DNA of 64,000 nt from Subtercola boreus (GCF_006716115.1 NZ_VFOO01000001.1:3100001-3164000); one strand, 5' to 3'. Positions 49,856 to 61,693 are shown, counted from the first letter of the stretch. Numbers and translations: made by a program. The notes: generated by a model from the sequence alone, not told the origin.

Positions 49856-50383
49856 ATGAGTCTCACCCGTAAACGCCAGAAGGCGCTCAAAAATCTGCGT
49901 TCGAGTGCAGACAAGCTCTGGAACGACCAGCAGGAAATTCTGGATCGTGCCAACCACGTCGCTCGCGAGGCGAAGCTTCAGCTCGGTGAGCTGACGAAGG
50001 AGGAGGTCGTTCCTCGCGTGCGCACTGCCACCAAGAGCGCCTCCGACACGATCGCCCAGTCGACGGCTCACAGCCTCGCCTCGGTCAAGGTCGCAAGCGA
50101 CCAGGCCAAGAAGCGTTTCAACTCCGATGTGCTCCCCGCGATCGGCGGCGGGCTCGCTTCCGCTGCGGGCGCGGTCGGCCTGAGCGACAACAAGACCGTC
50201 AGGAGTGCCATCGCCAAGGTGAGCCCGAAGGCTGCGAAGAAATCGTCGCATGCCGGCACCTATGTCGCGCTCGTCACCGGCGCGGTCGCCCTCGTCGGTA
50301 TCGGCTACGCCGTCTGGCAGACTTTCCGGGCCGACGACGAGCTCTGGATCAGCGAAGACGAGATCGACACCCCCTCCGCCTGA
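49856..50383 (+). CDS. C-terminally anchored membrane protein, possible CwsA equivalent
   Basis: This 175-residue protein has a basic, helical N-terminal region (about 1-110: KRQKALKNLRSSADKLWNDQQEILDRANHVAREAK, likely coiled coil) and one C-terminal span (about 139-159), followed by an acidic tail. Its place between the cyclophilin and gyrA genes, divergent from the former, equals that of mycobacterial cwsA, which takes part in cell-wall synthesis and polarity with CrgA and Wag31. I see synteny and topology but not clear sequence identity. GGAGG precedes the ATG. Confidence 0.8.
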   Translation: MSLTRKRQKALKNLRSSADKLWNDQQEILDRANHVAREAKLQLGELTKEEVVPRVRTATKSASDTIAQSTAHSLASVKVASDQAKKRFNSDVLPAIGGGLASAAGAVGLSDNKTVRSAIAKVSPKAAKKSSHAGTYVALVTGAVALVGIGYAVWQTFRADDELWISEDEIDTPSA

Positions 50384-50392
50384 TCTTCACAA

Positions 50393-50429
50393 AGAAAGGC
50401 CCGGCCACCGTAAGGTGCCGGGCCTTTCT
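50393..50429. terminator. Terminator after the CwsA-like gene
   Basis: AGAAAGGCCCGG and CCGGGCCTTTCT form a strong stem with an inner CACC/GGTG. It is ten bases downstream of the stop and ends in TTTCT. Confidence 0.85.
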
Positions 50430-50452
50430 CGTGCGCACGATGGCACAAAGAG

Positions 50453-50481
50453 AAAATGACCGACTTCTCGTCGGTCATTTT
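50453..50481. terminator. Terminator of the tRNA-Ile-tRNA-Ala transcript
   Basis: AAAATGACCGAC and GTCGGTCATTTT form a perfect 12-bp stem around TTCTC. A-rich and T-rich ends allow it to work on both strands; on the minus strand it follows tRNA-Ala. Confidence 0.8.
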
Positions 50482-50526
50482 CAGCGTTCGCCCGGCAGGG
50501 ACGGGCGAAGCCAGCATGTATTCGAG

Positions 50527-50599
50527 TGGAGCCTAGGAGAATCGAACTCCTGACCTCCTGCTTGCAAAGCAGGCGCTCTACCAATTGAGCTAAGGCCCC
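50527..50599 (-). tRNA. tRNA-Ala (TGC)
   Basis: The reverse complement folds as GGGGCCT acceptor, D arm, anticodon stem CCTGC/GCAGG with loop TTTGCAA (anticodon TGC), T arm with GTTCGATTC and encoded CCA. It follows tRNA-Ile by 12 bases, the usual actinobacterial order after gyrA. Confidence 0.96.
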
Positions 50600-50611
50600 G
50601 GATGGATCGGG

Positions 50612-50685
50612 TGGGGGTACCGGGATTTGAACCTGGGACCTCTTCATTATCAGTGAAGCGCTCTAACCAACTGAGCTATACCCCC
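50612..50685 (-). tRNA. tRNA-Ile (GAT)
   Basis: The reverse complement has acceptor GGGGGTA/TACCCCC, anticodon stem CTTCA/TGAAG with loop CTGATAA (anticodon GAT), and T loop GGTTCAAATCC. The CCA end is not encoded (ACCC follows). Confidence 0.96.
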
Positions 50686-50748
50686 GTTTGGGCTGTCACG
50701 CCTCCCGGGACTTTCCGGGAAACGCAACTTTACGATCTTACCCAAAAC

Positions 50749-51159
50749 CTACTTGTTTGTGAAACCGAGCATCACTCCGCCGGTGATCTTGACCGTCAGG
50801 TTGTACAGAACGGCTGCGATTGCCCCGAGGGCGGTGATGACGATCACGTCGAGAATCGCCACGATGATCGCGAATCCCATGACCTGGCCCAGGGACGCGA
50901 ACTGGTTGATGTCGAAGCCACTCGCGGTTCCGGCGATCTCTGTCAGCACCTTGTTGATCGAGTCGAAGACTCCGGTCTGGTTGAGCAGCGACCAGATCAG
51001 GAATGTCGCCACGACGGTCACGATACCGAGGATGATCGACCAGAGGAACGACAGCTTCAGGATCGACCAGAAGTCGACGTAGACCAGGCGCAGGCGCACC
51101 TGCTTGGCCTGGGCGGGGCGTGATGATTTCTTGGCGAGCTTCTCGGCCACATTACTCAT
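50749..51159 (-). CDS. DUF3566 membrane protein
   Basis: This 136-residue protein has two strong spans (about 35-60 and 95-120) and the DUF3566 pattern (RLRLVYVDFWSILKLSFLWSIILGIV; NQFASLGQVMGFAIIVAILDVI). It always follows gyrA in Actinobacteria; its function is unknown. The start at 51159 is four bases after the gyrA stop, with GGAGAGG in the end of gyrA as its ribosome site, so it is co-translated. Confidence 0.94.
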   Translation of the reverse strand: MSNVAEKLAKKSSRPAQAKQVRLRLVYVDFWSILKLSFLWSIILGIVTVVATFLIWSLLNQTGVFDSINKVLTEIAGTASGFDINQFASLGQVMGFAIIVAILDVIVITALGAIAAVLYNLTVKITGGVMLGFTNK

Positions 51160-51163
51160 GGGT

Positions 51164-53752
51164 CTAGCTTTCCTCTCCAGCATCCGCGGCTTCGCCTGTC
51201 GGTTCTTCCGCCGCTTCCGCGTCGGTGGTCTCCTCCAGAACAACGGTGCGTTCGGTGTTCTTGGCCAACGCGATGATCCGATCGTCTTCAGCGAATCGTG
51301 CGAAGACAACACCCATGGTGTCTCGGCCCTTGGCCGGGACTTCGGCCACGGAGGAGCGTACCACCTTGCCGCTGGCAAGAACCACCAAGACCTCGTCTTC
51401 CTCGTCGACGATCAGGGACCCGGCCAGGTCGCCTCGCGCTTCCTGCAGTTTCGCCACCTTGATGCCGAGACCGCCCCTGCCCTGCAGGCGGTACTGGTCG
51501 ACCGAGGTGCGTTTGGCGTAGCCGCCCTCTGTCACCACGAAGACGAATCCGTTGTCGGAGACCACCGAGGCGTCGAGCAGGTAGTCGTCGTCACGGAACT
51601 TCATGCCGATCACTCCCGCCGTCGAGCGTCCCATCGGCCGGAGCGCGTCGTTCGAGGCGGTGAACCGGATGCTCATGCCCTTCTTCGACACGAGCAGAAC
51701 ATCGCTCGTCTCTTCCACGAGCAGCGCCGAGACCAGTTCGTCGCCTTCACGGAGGTTGATCGCGATGATCCCCCCGGAGCGGTTCGTGTCGTATTCGCTG
51801 AGCGCCGTCTTCTTGAGCAGACCGTCACGCGTGGCGAGCGTGAGGTACGTCGCCGTCTTGTAGTCCCTGATGTCGAGGATCTGCGCGATCTGCTCGTCCG
51901 GCGCCAACGCGAGAAGGTTGGCCACGTGCTGGCCCTTCGCGTCCCGCCCGGCCTCCTGCAGCTCATACGCCTTCGCGCGGTAGACCCGCCCGGTGTTGGT
52001 GAAGAACAGCAGCCAGTGGTGGGTCGTGGTCACGAAGAAGTGGTCGACGACGTCATCCGCCCGCAGCTGGGCGCCCTTGACGCCCTTGCCGCCGCGGTGT
52101 TGGCTGCGATAGTTGTCGCTCCGGGTGCGCTTGATGTAGCCGCCTCGGGTGACCGTGACCACCATCTCCTCTTCGGGGATGAGGTCTTCCATGTTCATGT
52201 CGCCGTCGAAGCCGAACATGATCTCGGTGCGCCGGTCGTCGCCGAACTTCGTCGCGATGTCGGTGACCTCTTCGATGATGATCTCGCGCTGGCGTTCCGG
52301 GCTGCCGAGGATGACGTGGAAACCGTCGATCTCGACCTGCAGGTCGGCTGCCTCGTCGACGATCTTCTGTCGTTCGAGAGCTGCCAGGCGCCGAAGCTGC
52401 ATCGTGAGGATGGCGTCGGCCTGGATCTCGTCCACGTCGAGCAGCTCCATCAGCCCCGAACGCGCATCGTCGACGGTCGGCGAACGGCGGATCAGCGCGA
52501 TGACCTCGTCGAGAGCATCCAGAGCCTTCAGGTACCCGCGCAGGATGTGCATGCGCTCTTCGGCCCGGCGCAGACGGAACTGCGTGCGCCGCACGATCAC
52601 GTCGATCTGGTGGGCGACCCACTCGGTGATGAACCCGTCGATCGGCAGCGTGCGCGGGATGCCGTCGACGATCGCCAGCATGTTGGCGCCGAAGTTCTCC
52701 TGCAGCGAGGTGTGCTTGTAGAGGTTGTTCAGCACCACCTTCGCCACGGCGTCGCGCTTCAGCACGATGACGAGGCGCTGTCCGGTTCGACCCGACGTCT
52801 CGTCGCGGATGTCGGCGATTCCGCCGATCTTGCCGTCTTTCACGAGTTCGGCGATCTTGATCGCGAGGTTGTCGGGGTTCACCTGGTAGGGCAGCTCGGT
52901 GACCACGAGGCAGGTGCGACCCTGCAGCTCCTCGACGTTCACGACTGCACGCATCGTGATCGAACCGCGACCGGTGCGGTAGGCGTCGTGGATGCCCTTG
53001 ACACCGAGGATCTGGGCGCCCGTCGGGAAGTCGGGCCCCTTGATGCGCTGGATCAATGCGTCCTGCAGTTCTTCGCGCGTCGCGTCCGGGTTCTCGAGGT
53101 ACCAGACGGCACCGGAGACCACTTCACGCAGGTTGTGCGGCGGGATGTTCGTGGCCATGCCGACCGCGATGCCGACCGACCCGTTCACCAGCAGGTTCGG
53201 GAACCTCGACGGCAGAACGACGGGCTCGAGCGTACGGCCGTCGTAGTTGTCCTGGAAGTCGACGGTCTCCTCTTGGATGTCGCGCACCATCTCGAGCGCA
53301 AGCGGAGCCATCTTCGTCTCTGTGTACCGGGGGGCGGCAGCGCCGTCGTTGCCGGCCGAACCGAAGTTGCCCTGGCCGAGGGCCAGCGGATAGCGGAGGC
53401 TCCACGGCTGGATCAGACGCACCAGCGCGTCGTAGATCGAGGTGTCGCCGTGCGGGTGGAACTGACCCATCACCTCGCCGACCACGCGGGCCGACTTCGA
53501 GAATGCGCGATCGGGCCGGTAGCCTCCGTCGTACATCGCGTAGATCACGCGGCGGTGCACCGGCTTCAGTCCGTCGCGCACATCGGGCAGCGCACGCCCG
53601 ACGATGACGCTCATCGCATAGTCGAGATACGAACGCTGCATCTCGAGCTGCAGGTCGACCTGCTCGATGCGGTCGGTCGTCATGCCGCGCGAATCGGGTG
53701 CGATGGAGTCGGCAGGTACGCCCGGGTCGCTCGTGGGAGTTTCGTCAGTCAT
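51164..53752 (-). CDS. gyrA: DNA gyrase subunit A
   Basis: This 862-residue protein is the breakage-reunion subunit of gyrase. It has the active Arg142-Tyr143 ([11 protein letters not shown]), the quinolone-determining region [14 protein letters not shown] (Thr104 at the place of E. coli Ser83 and Asp108 at Asp87), and the six-bladed C-terminal wrapping domain with [11 protein letters not shown]-like repeats and the gyrase box [10 protein letters not shown]. The tail is acidic and short. It lies 45 bases after gyrB in the usual order. Confidence 0.98.
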   Translation of the reverse strand: MTDETPTSDPGVPADSIAPDSRGMTTDRIEQVDLQLEMQRSYLDYAMSVIVGRALPDVRDGLKPVHRRVIYAMYDGGYRPDRAFSKSARVVGEVMGQFHPHGDTSIYDALVRLIQPWSLRYPLALGQGNFGSAGNDGAAAPRYTETKMAPLALEMVRDIQEETVDFQDNYDGRTLEPVVLPSRFPNLLVNGSVGIAVGMATNIPPHNLREVVSGAVWYLENPDATREELQDALIQRIKGPDFPTGAQILGVKGIHDAYRTGRGSITMRAVVNVEELQGRTCLVVTELPYQVNPDNLAIKIAELVKDGKIGGIADIRDETSGRTGQRLVIVLKRDAVAKVVLNNLYKHTSLQENFGANMLAIVDGIPRTLPIDGFITEWVAHQIDVIVRRTQFRLRRAEERMHILRGYLKALDALDEVIALIRRSPTVDDARSGLMELLDVDEIQADAILTMQLRRLAALERQKIVDEAADLQVEIDGFHVILGSPERQREIIIEEVTDIATKFGDDRRTEIMFGFDGDMNMEDLIPEEEMVVTVTRGGYIKRTRSDNYRSQHRGGKGVKGAQLRADDVVDHFFVTTTHHWLLFFTNTGRVYRAKAYELQEAGRDAKGQHVANLLALAPDEQIAQILDIRDYKTATYLTLATRDGLLKKTALSEYDTNRSGGIIAINLREGDELVSALLVEETSDVLLVSKKGMSIRFTASNDALRPMGRSTAGVIGMKFRDDDYLLDASVVSDNGFVFVVTEGGYAKRTSVDQYRLQGRGGLGIKVAKLQEARGDLAGSLIVDEEDEVLVVLASGKVVRSSVAEVPAKGRDTMGVVFARFAEDDRIIALAKNTERTVVLEETTDAEAAEEPTGEAADAGEES

Positions 53753-53797
53753 AGGTCTCTTCGATCAGTTGGAAGGTAGACAGCGGTCGAGGGAGCG

Positions 53798-55879
<2,082 letters not shown>

Positions 55880-56434
55880 CTACCCGTAGGTATCGCGAGG
55901 GCCCCGCCCTGGAATTGATCTGGAGCCTCTTTTCCAGGACGGGGCGTCAGGGGCCAAAAACCGCACTGACTCGATTCCCGCCTCCGGGTACTCCTGGGCG
56001 ATGCGTGTCATGATCATCGTTCGCATCAATCTCAACTGAGTTGCCCACGCCGTGGAATCGCATTGAACGCTCAGAACCTGGTCTGTAATTCCTACCGGTC
56101 GACTGTGCTCCGCGGTCTCCTCGCCGGCAATCTCCTTCCACGCCAGCATGAGGTCGGACTTGGCCAGGGAACCCGACCAGCCGAGTTCGTTGGTGAGGGC
56201 ATCCATCACCGAACTGATGCCCTTCGGGTCGCGCCCCAGCCCATACGGAACGGTCTCACCCGTCGGCTGTCTACGCTGCCGCAGTCGCGTGCGACTCATC
56301 AGGCGGGAATCGCCGAAGACCTTCTTGAACCGGAGGTACACCGACTGCGACTCGTTCTCCGGAAGGGCGGAAGTCTCGGCGGAAGCCTCGACGGGCTTGT
56401 CGCTCGGCGTCTCGCCGCGGGTCTCCTCAGGCAT
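55880..56434 (-). CDS. DUF721 (DciA-like) protein
   Basis: This 184-residue protein has an acidic, Ser/Glu-rich N-terminal tail (1-40) and the DUF721 domain (GWSGSLAKSDLMLAWKEIAGEETAEHSRPVGITDQVLSVQCDS split over 100-150; TAWATQLRLMRTMIMTRI). DUF721/DciA proteins help load the replicative helicase. The ATG at 56434 overlaps the end of recF by eight bases, the usual coupling. Its position between recF and gyrB is conserved in Actinobacteria. Confidence 0.92.
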   Translation of the reverse strand: MPEETRGETPSDKPVEASAETSALPENESQSVYLRFKKVFGDSRLMSRTRLRQRRQPTGETVPYGLGRDPKGISSVMDALTNELGWSGSLAKSDLMLAWKEIAGEETAEHSRPVGITDQVLSVQCDSTAWATQLRLMRTMIMTRIAQEYPEAGIESVRFLAPDAPSWKRGSRSIPGRGPRDTYG

Positions 56435-57623
56435 CGGCCGGCTCGGAGACGATGGTTCCCGCAGAGATGTGAACCGTGTGTGCGGTGAGTTGCTCAGGAA
56501 CATCCCCAAAGACGGCGGCGGTGATGAGCACCTGCTCGTAGTCGGCCACTGCAGCGGCCAGACGCGCACGCCTCGCCTTGTCGAGCTCGGCGAAGACGTC
56601 GTCGAGGATGACCACCGGATCCCCCAACGCCGAATCGGTGCGGAGCAGGTCGGCCGACGCGAGCTTCACGGCAAGTGCGAACGACCAGGATTCGCCGTGA
56701 CTCGCGTAGCCCTTCGCGGGAAGACCGTTCAGCTCGAACAGGAGGTCGTCGCGATGGGGGCCGCAGAGCGTGATCCCCCGGTCGAGCTCCTGGCGGCGGA
56801 GGTCGGCGAGCGCCGTGCGGAACTGGATTTCGACATCGGCGCGACGGAAGGGTGAACCGAGTCGCTCTGCGGATGCGCCCGGCTGGTCATCCAACTCGTC
56901 ATCCGACGAAGACGTCGACGACAGGGAGAGGATACTCAGTCGGCTGCTGATCTTCGGTGAGTGGTCCGACCCCGCCACAGCGAGGTAGGCCTTCTCGATG
57001 TAGGGCCGCAACTGGAAGACGAGGGCGTCGCGTTCGGCGATGAGTTCGGAACCGAGCACGACGAGCCGATCATCCCAGATCTCGAGCGTCGAGAGCTGGT
57101 TCGCCTTGACGCCCGAGTTGCGTGCCGACTTCAGAAGGGTGTTGCGCTGGCGGAGCACCCTGTCGTAGTCGGTCGCGACTCCAGCGAGCCGAGGGCTCCG
57201 CGCGAACAGCAGCTGGTCGATGAACCGGCGACGGCCGGACGGGTCGCCGCGCACGAGCGCCAGGTCTTCAGGCGCGAAGAGGACGCTCGAGAAGAACCTC
57301 GGAATCTCACGGATCTTCGTGACCGACCGGTTCACCTGCGCGCGATTCGCCTCAGAACGATTGATCTGAACCTCGACCAGCACCTCGCGGCCAGCGTGTT
57401 CGAGGCGGGCCCGGATGATCGCCGCCTGCTGCCCCATCCTGATCAGGGCCTGGTCGCTCGAGACCCGGTGCGAGCCGAGCGTGCTCAAGTAGCCGAGGGC
57501 CTCGACCAGGTTCGTCTTGCCCTGGCCGTTGCTGCCCACGAACAGGTTCGGACCTGCACCCAGCTCCAGTTCCGCCACGGAGTAGTTGCGGAAGTCGGAG
57601 AGACTGAGGTGTCGTACCTGCAC
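56427..57623 (-). CDS. recF: DNA replication and repair protein RecF
   Basis: This 398-residue SMC-like ATPase helps load RecA at gaps. It has Walker A GSNGQGKT (30-37), the signature-like HGESWSFALAVKLA and Walker B VVILDDVFAELD. The GTG at 57623 with GGAG seven bases before it was chosen; a longer frame up to 57710 would overlap gnd. An insertion rich in Ser and Asp (SSTSSSDDELDD) near 230 lies in the lever region and is not usual. Confidence 0.95.
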   Translation of the reverse strand: MQVRHLSLSDFRNYSVAELELGAGPNLFVGSNGQGKTNLVEALGYLSTLGSHRVSSDQALIRMGQQAAIIRARLEHAGREVLVEVQINRSEANRAQVNRSVTKIREIPRFFSSVLFAPEDLALVRGDPSGRRRFIDQLLFARSPRLAGVATDYDRVLRQRNTLLKSARNSGVKANQLSTLEIWDDRLVVLGSELIAERDALVFQLRPYIEKAYLAVAGSDHSPKISSRLSILSLSSTSSSDDELDDQPGASAERLGSPFRRADVEIQFRTALADLRRQELDRGITLCGPHRDDLLFELNGLPAKGYASHGESWSFALAVKLASADLLRTDSALGDPVVILDDVFAELDKARRARLAAAVADYEQVLITAAVFGDVPEQLTAHTVHISAGTIVSEPADA

Positions 57624-57681
57624 GGAAAGCTCCGGGGGGAGTGGATGCCGCGCGCTGACGCGCGCGGTCTCGCTCCTCCGC

Positions 57682-58569
57682 TCAGTCGGCCTTCTTGACC
57701 GCGTGGCCACCGAACTGGTTGCGGAGGGCGGCGACGGCCTTCATCGACGGGGAATCCGCCTGGCGTGAGACGAACCGAGCAAAGATCGATGCGCTGATCG
57801 TCGGAACCGGCACCGCGTTCGCGAGGGCCTCCTCGATGGTCCAGCGACCTTCGCCGGAGTCCTCGACGTACCCTTCGATGTCCTCGAACTCGGGATCCTG
57901 TTCGAGGGCGAGAACCAGCAGCTCGAGGAGCCAGGAACGGACGACCGTGCCGCGCTGCCAGGCCTTGAAGGTGCCCGTGACATCTTTGATGATGTCCTTT
58001 TTGGTGTCGAGGAGTTCGTACCCCTCGGCATACGCCTGCATCAGGGCGTACTCGATGCCGTTGTGCACCATCTTGGCGTAGTGGCCGGCACCGACCTCAC
58101 CGGCGTGCACGAAGCCCTCATCGCGCGGCCCCTCGGGGCGGAGCGCGTCGAAGATCGGCATGGCGCGGTCGACATCCTCCTTCTTGCCGCCGACCATCAG
58201 GCCGTAGCCGTTCTTCAGTCCCCAGATTCCGCCTGACACGCCCGCGTCGACGAAGCTGATGCCCTTCGGGGCGAGGAGCTCTGCGTGCTTGAAGTCTTCG
58301 GTGAAGCGGGAGTTGCCACCGTCGATGATGAGGTCGCCCTCGTCGAGCACACCGGCCAGGTCGTTGATGACCGAATCCGTGATCACGCCGGAGGGAACCA
58401 TCACCCAGACGATGCGGGGTGCAGGCAGTGCTGCGGCGAGTGCAGCGAGGTCGGCGACGTCGCTCACGGCGGGATTGCGGTCGTAGCCCACGACGTCGAT
58501 GTCCGCCGCGCGAAGACGCTCGCGCATGTTGTTGCCCATTTTGCCCAGGCCGATGAGTCCGAGGTTCAT
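57682..58569 (-). CDS. gnd: 6-phosphogluconate dehydrogenase (decarboxylating), short type
   Basis: This 295-residue enzyme converts 6-phosphogluconate to ribulose-5-phosphate with NAD(P)+ reduction. It has the cofactor motif GLIGLGKMG (4-12), the substrate motif DAGVSGGIWG, and Lys/Asn of GHYAKMVHNGIEY. The length fits the short GntZ/YqeC-type that is often NAD-dependent; Asp30 in VVGYDRN after the second strand agrees with NAD preference. It is always found between dnaN and recF in this group. Confidence 0.95.
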   Translation of the reverse strand: MNLGLIGLGKMGNNMRERLRAADIDVVGYDRNPAVSDVADLAALAAALPAPRIVWVMVPSGVITDSVINDLAGVLDEGDLIIDGGNSRFTEDFKHAELLAPKGISFVDAGVSGGIWGLKNGYGLMVGGKKEDVDRAMPIFDALRPEGPRDEGFVHAGEVGAGHYAKMVHNGIEYALMQAYAEGYELLDTKKDIIKDVTGTFKAWQRGTVVRSWLLELLVLALEQDPEFEDIEGYVEDSGEGRWTIEEALANAVPVPTISASIFARFVSRQADSPSMKAVAALRNQFGGHAVKKAD

Positions 58570-58580
58570 GATGTCTCCTC

Positions 58581-59726
58581 TTAGCGCAGAAGTAGGTTCG
58601 GTTGGAGCAGGTACTTGTAGTCGTCTGAACCGGGCTGGTCCTTCGATGACTGGCTCGTGATCAGAACCGGGCCCGGTTTGTTCGGGTTGTCGGTCTTGGT
58701 GAACGAGATGCGGACGTACTCGGAGTGCACGGCCCCCAGACCGTCGAGCAGGAACTGCGGCTTCAGCGAGACGACGGTGTCTGTGCCGGTGAGAAGAGCA
58801 TCGATGGACTCGGAGGCCTGTGCCTGCTCGGAGCCGATCGCTTCGAGGGTTACACCGTCGATGGTGAACGTGAACCGAAGCGCAGCCTCCCGCTCGAGCA
58901 CCAGGGAGACACGCCTCGTCGCCTCGATGAGGTCGGCGGTGTTGATGACCGCGTAGTTCTCGACCGATTCCGGGAAGAGACGCTTGACCGGCGGGAAGTT
59001 TCCCTTGATGAGCAGGGAGGTCACGGTCTTCTTGTCGGCTCTGAACGCGATGAGCTCACGGTCGTCGGTGTTCGTGATGGCGACGGAGATCGTGCCGCTG
59101 TTGCCGAAGGTCTTGCCGATCTCCTGGAGGGTCTTCGCCGGCACGAGTGCCGTGGCCGTCCCGATGTCGGAGGTTCCGGAATCCCAGTCGATGTTGCGCA
59201 CCGCGACACGGTAGCGGTCGGTGGCCACCAGGGAGAGGCTGTTGTTCGAGATCTCGAGCTGCACGCCGGTGATGACAGGCGTGACATCGTCGCGCGACGC
59301 AGCGACGGCCACCTGGGCGATCGCCGCGGAGAAGTCGTCGGACTTCAACAGCCCGGACTGTTCTCCGACGACGGGAAGGCTGGGGTATTCCTCGACGGGC
59401 ATGTTCAGCAGGGTGAACTTGGCCGAGCCGGCCGTGACGATGATGTGGGTGTCTTCGGTGTAGAAGCGCACCGGTGCGTTCGGCAGGCGGTTGGCGATGT
59501 CGGAGAGCAACCGGCCGGAGACGAGGACCCGACCGGGCTCTTCGACGTCGGCCGTGATCTGCGTCTGCGAGGAGACTTCGTAGTCGAACGACGACAGAGT
59601 GAGCCCGTCACCGCTGGCTTCGATCAGTACGCCGCTCAGGATCGGCAGGGTGGTTCGTTGCGGCAGCAGCTTGACGGCGAAGGATACGGCTTCGCTGAAA
59701 ACGTCTCTGTTGGCTTGGAACTTCAC
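58581..59726 (-). CDS. dnaN: DNA polymerase III sliding clamp (beta)
   Basis: This 381-residue protein forms the ring clamp on DNA. Three repeated clamp domains are visible, beginning MKFQANRDVFSEAVSFAVKLLPQR and ending with a TDNPNKPGPVLITS segment; the C-terminal YKYLLQPNLLLR is close to the usual LMPMR-type end. It binds replication proteins including, in this organism, probably NucS. It lies just downstream of oriC, read away from dnaA on the same strand. Confidence 0.97.
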   Translation of the reverse strand: MKFQANRDVFSEAVSFAVKLLPQRTTLPILSGVLIEASGDGLTLSSFDYEVSSQTQITADVEEPGRVLVSGRLLSDIANRLPNAPVRFYTEDTHIIVTAGSAKFTLLNMPVEEYPSLPVVGEQSGLLKSDDFSAAIAQVAVAASRDDVTPVITGVQLEISNNSLSLVATDRYRVAVRNIDWDSGTSDIGTATALVPAKTLQEIGKTFGNSGTISVAITNTDDRELIAFRADKKTVTSLLIKGNFPPVKRLFPESVENYAVINTADLIEATRRVSLVLEREAALRFTFTIDGVTLEAIGSEQAQASESIDALLTGTDTVVSLKPQFLLDGLGAVHSEYVRISFTKTDNPNKPGPVLITSQSSKDQPGSDDYKYLLQPNLLLR

Positions 59727-60079
59727 TCTTCACCTCAGTTTGTACGTGTCTTGGTCGGTCAATGCTAGCCCGTGGAGGGGTGTTGCGTGTGCGCTCTGCC
59801 TGGGCCGCACGATCGGCGGTAGAAGTTGTTGGGCGGAATGATTAAAGGTTTAAAGATTAATCTTCTTAACCGACGTGGATATGTGGACAACTGCTTCGGA
59901 TCACAGTATTCGACAGGGAACTACAACGGTGTGAGATGTAGAAACTCTGCGGAGAACTCTTGTCATTCGGCCAGTGTGGAGGAGTGGGCGAGTGACCCCA
60001 TCCCACAACTCCCCACAGCCCGTCAACAATTCGGAGCGTGTTATGCACAGGGTTGTGCACAACATGTGGAAACTGGGTC
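59727..60079. other. Replication origin (oriC) between dnaA and dnaN
   Basis: This 353-base gap without genes contains DnaA-box-like sites: TGTGGACAA (59882-59890, inverse of TTGTCCACA), TTATGCACA (60041-60049), the palindromic TTGTGCACAA (60053-60062) and TGTGGAAAC (60065-60073). An AT-rich stretch, roughly 59838-59870 (ATTAAAGGTTTAAAGATTAA), is the probable unwinding element. Its place between dnaA and dnaN is that of oriC in most Actinobacteria. The number of good boxes is modest. Confidence 0.8.
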
Positions 60080-61510
60080 TCAGATGCCCTTGTAGCGCTG
60101 GTTGTGCTTGATTCTGCTGCTGATCTCGGTGACCTGGTTGTAGATCGAACGCTTCTCGGTCATCAGCTTGCCGATCTTGTTGTTGGCGTACATGACCGTG
60201 GTGTGGTCACGTCCGCCGAAGAGCTGGCCGATCTTCGGGAGAGACAGGCTGGTCAGTTCCCGACAGAGGTACATGGCGATCTGGCGCGCTGTGGCGATGG
60301 CCTGCGAGCGGGAGGAGCCGTAGAGATCATCCACCGACAACTTGAAGTACTCGGCGGTGTGGCCGATGATGTCGACCGGCGCGATGACGTTGTCGTCGTC
60401 GAGGGTGATCAGGTCTTTGAGCACGGTCTGCACGAGCGAGAGGTCGACCGGGTTCCGGGTCAGACTCGCGTACGCCGTCACCCGGATCAGTGTGCCTTCG
60501 AGTTCCCGCACGTTGGAGGAGACCTTCGACGCCATGTACTCGAGGATCTCGTCGGGCACCTGGAGTCGCTCGCTCTGCGCCTTCTTGCGCAGGATGGCGA
60601 TCCGGGTCTCGAGGTCGGGCGTCTGCACATCGGTGATGAGACCCCATTCGAACCGGGTACGCATCCGGTCCTCGAAGCCCGTCAGGTGCTTCGGAGGCAG
60701 GTCGCTGGTGATCACGACTTGTTTGTTGTGGTCATGCAGGGTGTTGAAGGTGTGGAAGAACGCTTCCTGCGTCTCCGCCTTCCCCTGCAGGAACTGGATG
60801 TCATCGATCAGAAGCAGATCGATGTCGCGGTAGCGCGAATGGAAGGCCGCACCGCGGTTGTTGGCGATGGAGTTGATGAAGTCGTTCGTGAATTCCTCAG
60901 AACTCACATATCGCACGCGAACGCCCGGGTAGAGGCTCATGGCGTAGTGGCCGATGGCATGGAGGAGGTGGGTCTTGCCGAGCCCCGAGTCGCCGTAGAT
61001 GAAGAGCGGGTTGTAGGCCTTGGCGGGAGCCTCAGCCACGGCGACGGCCGCAGCGTGGGCGAAGCGGTTGGAGCCGCCGATCACGAAGTTGTCGAAACTG
61101 TACTTCGGGTTCAGCCGAGTGTCGTTGTTGCGGAGAGGGCCGACCGTCTCCTGCACAGGAGTCGTCTCGACGTATCCCGCGGGCGGCGTGGGGACGATCT
61201 CGATGACCTCGGCCTGCTGCAGGTAGTCGTTCCCGCTGATGTCGGGGTTCACGACCACGGCGAAGTTGTTGACACCGTAGGACTCATCCAGCCGGCCGAG
61301 AGCCGACAGGAGCGGGACGCGGATGCGTTGCTCGAGCATCCCTCTCGTCAGGTCGTTGGGGACCTCGAGGTAGAACGACCCGGCCATGATGCCCTTCGGC
61401 ACCACCAGCCCCAGGAAACCGTGGAGTTGCGGCGTTATTCTCTCGTCAGTCGACAGAGCATCGAGGACGGTGCGCCAGTTGGCTTCCGGTGAACCGGGAT
61501 CGTCGGCCAT
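60080..61510 (-). CDS. dnaA: Chromosomal replication initiator DnaA
   Basis: This 476-residue protein opens oriC. Domain I (1-85) contacts DnaB/DciA; the AAA+ domain has Walker A GDSGLGKT near 173 and Walker B LLLIDDIQF near 235; domain IV has the DnaA box-binding helix-turn-helix and signature GGRDHTTVMYANNKI near 438. The ATG at 61510 has AGGAG five bases before it; an earlier in-frame start at 61600 lies before the probable promoter's 5' UTR and was rejected. Domain II is short for an actinobacterium. Confidence 0.98.
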   Translation of the reverse strand: MADDPGSPEANWRTVLDALSTDERITPQLHGFLGLVVPKGIMAGSFYLEVPNDLTRGMLEQRIRVPLLSALGRLDESYGVNNFAVVVNPDISGNDYLQQAEVIEIVPTPPAGYVETTPVQETVGPLRNNDTRLNPKYSFDNFVIGGSNRFAHAAAVAVAEAPAKAYNPLFIYGDSGLGKTHLLHAIGHYAMSLYPGVRVRYVSSEEFTNDFINSIANNRGAAFHSRYRDIDLLLIDDIQFLQGKAETQEAFFHTFNTLHDHNKQVVITSDLPPKHLTGFEDRMRTRFEWGLITDVQTPDLETRIAILRKKAQSERLQVPDEILEYMASKVSSNVRELEGTLIRVTAYASLTRNPVDLSLVQTVLKDLITLDDDNVIAPVDIIGHTAEYFKLSVDDLYGSSRSQAIATARQIAMYLCRELTSLSLPKIGQLFGGRDHTTVMYANNKIGKLMTEKRSIYNQVTEISSRIKHNQRYKGI

Positions 61511-61614
61511 GGAACTCCTGTCGAAAGGGCTGAGTGAGTCCAAGCGGATGCCAGGGAGATCACATGAAGTGCGTGACCGATTCCCCAAGACCACTGTCAC
61601 AAACCTAGGGATCT

Positions 61615-61643
61615 AAGCTAGTGACTGCACAGACGCAGATCAA
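61615..61643 (-). promoter_or_regulatory. dnaA promoter
   Basis: On the minus strand TTGATC (61643-61638) is separated by 17 bases from TAGCTT (61620-61615). This leaves a 5' UTR of about 95-100 bases before dnaA. Confidence 0.6.
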
Positions 61644-61693
61644 GTTGATTGTGGGTCACCTCCGCGTGTCACTGCGGACCTCTGGTAATCGAC

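Noticed and set aside
51104-53779. An 891-codon plus-strand frame opposite gyrA.
   Set aside because: gyrA is certain on the other strand; the frame has no start context and no domain.
57624-57710. A longer RecF from 57710.
   Set aside because: It would overlap gnd by 29 bases and add non-conserved residues; GTG at 57623 has a ribosome site and begins the conserved sequence.
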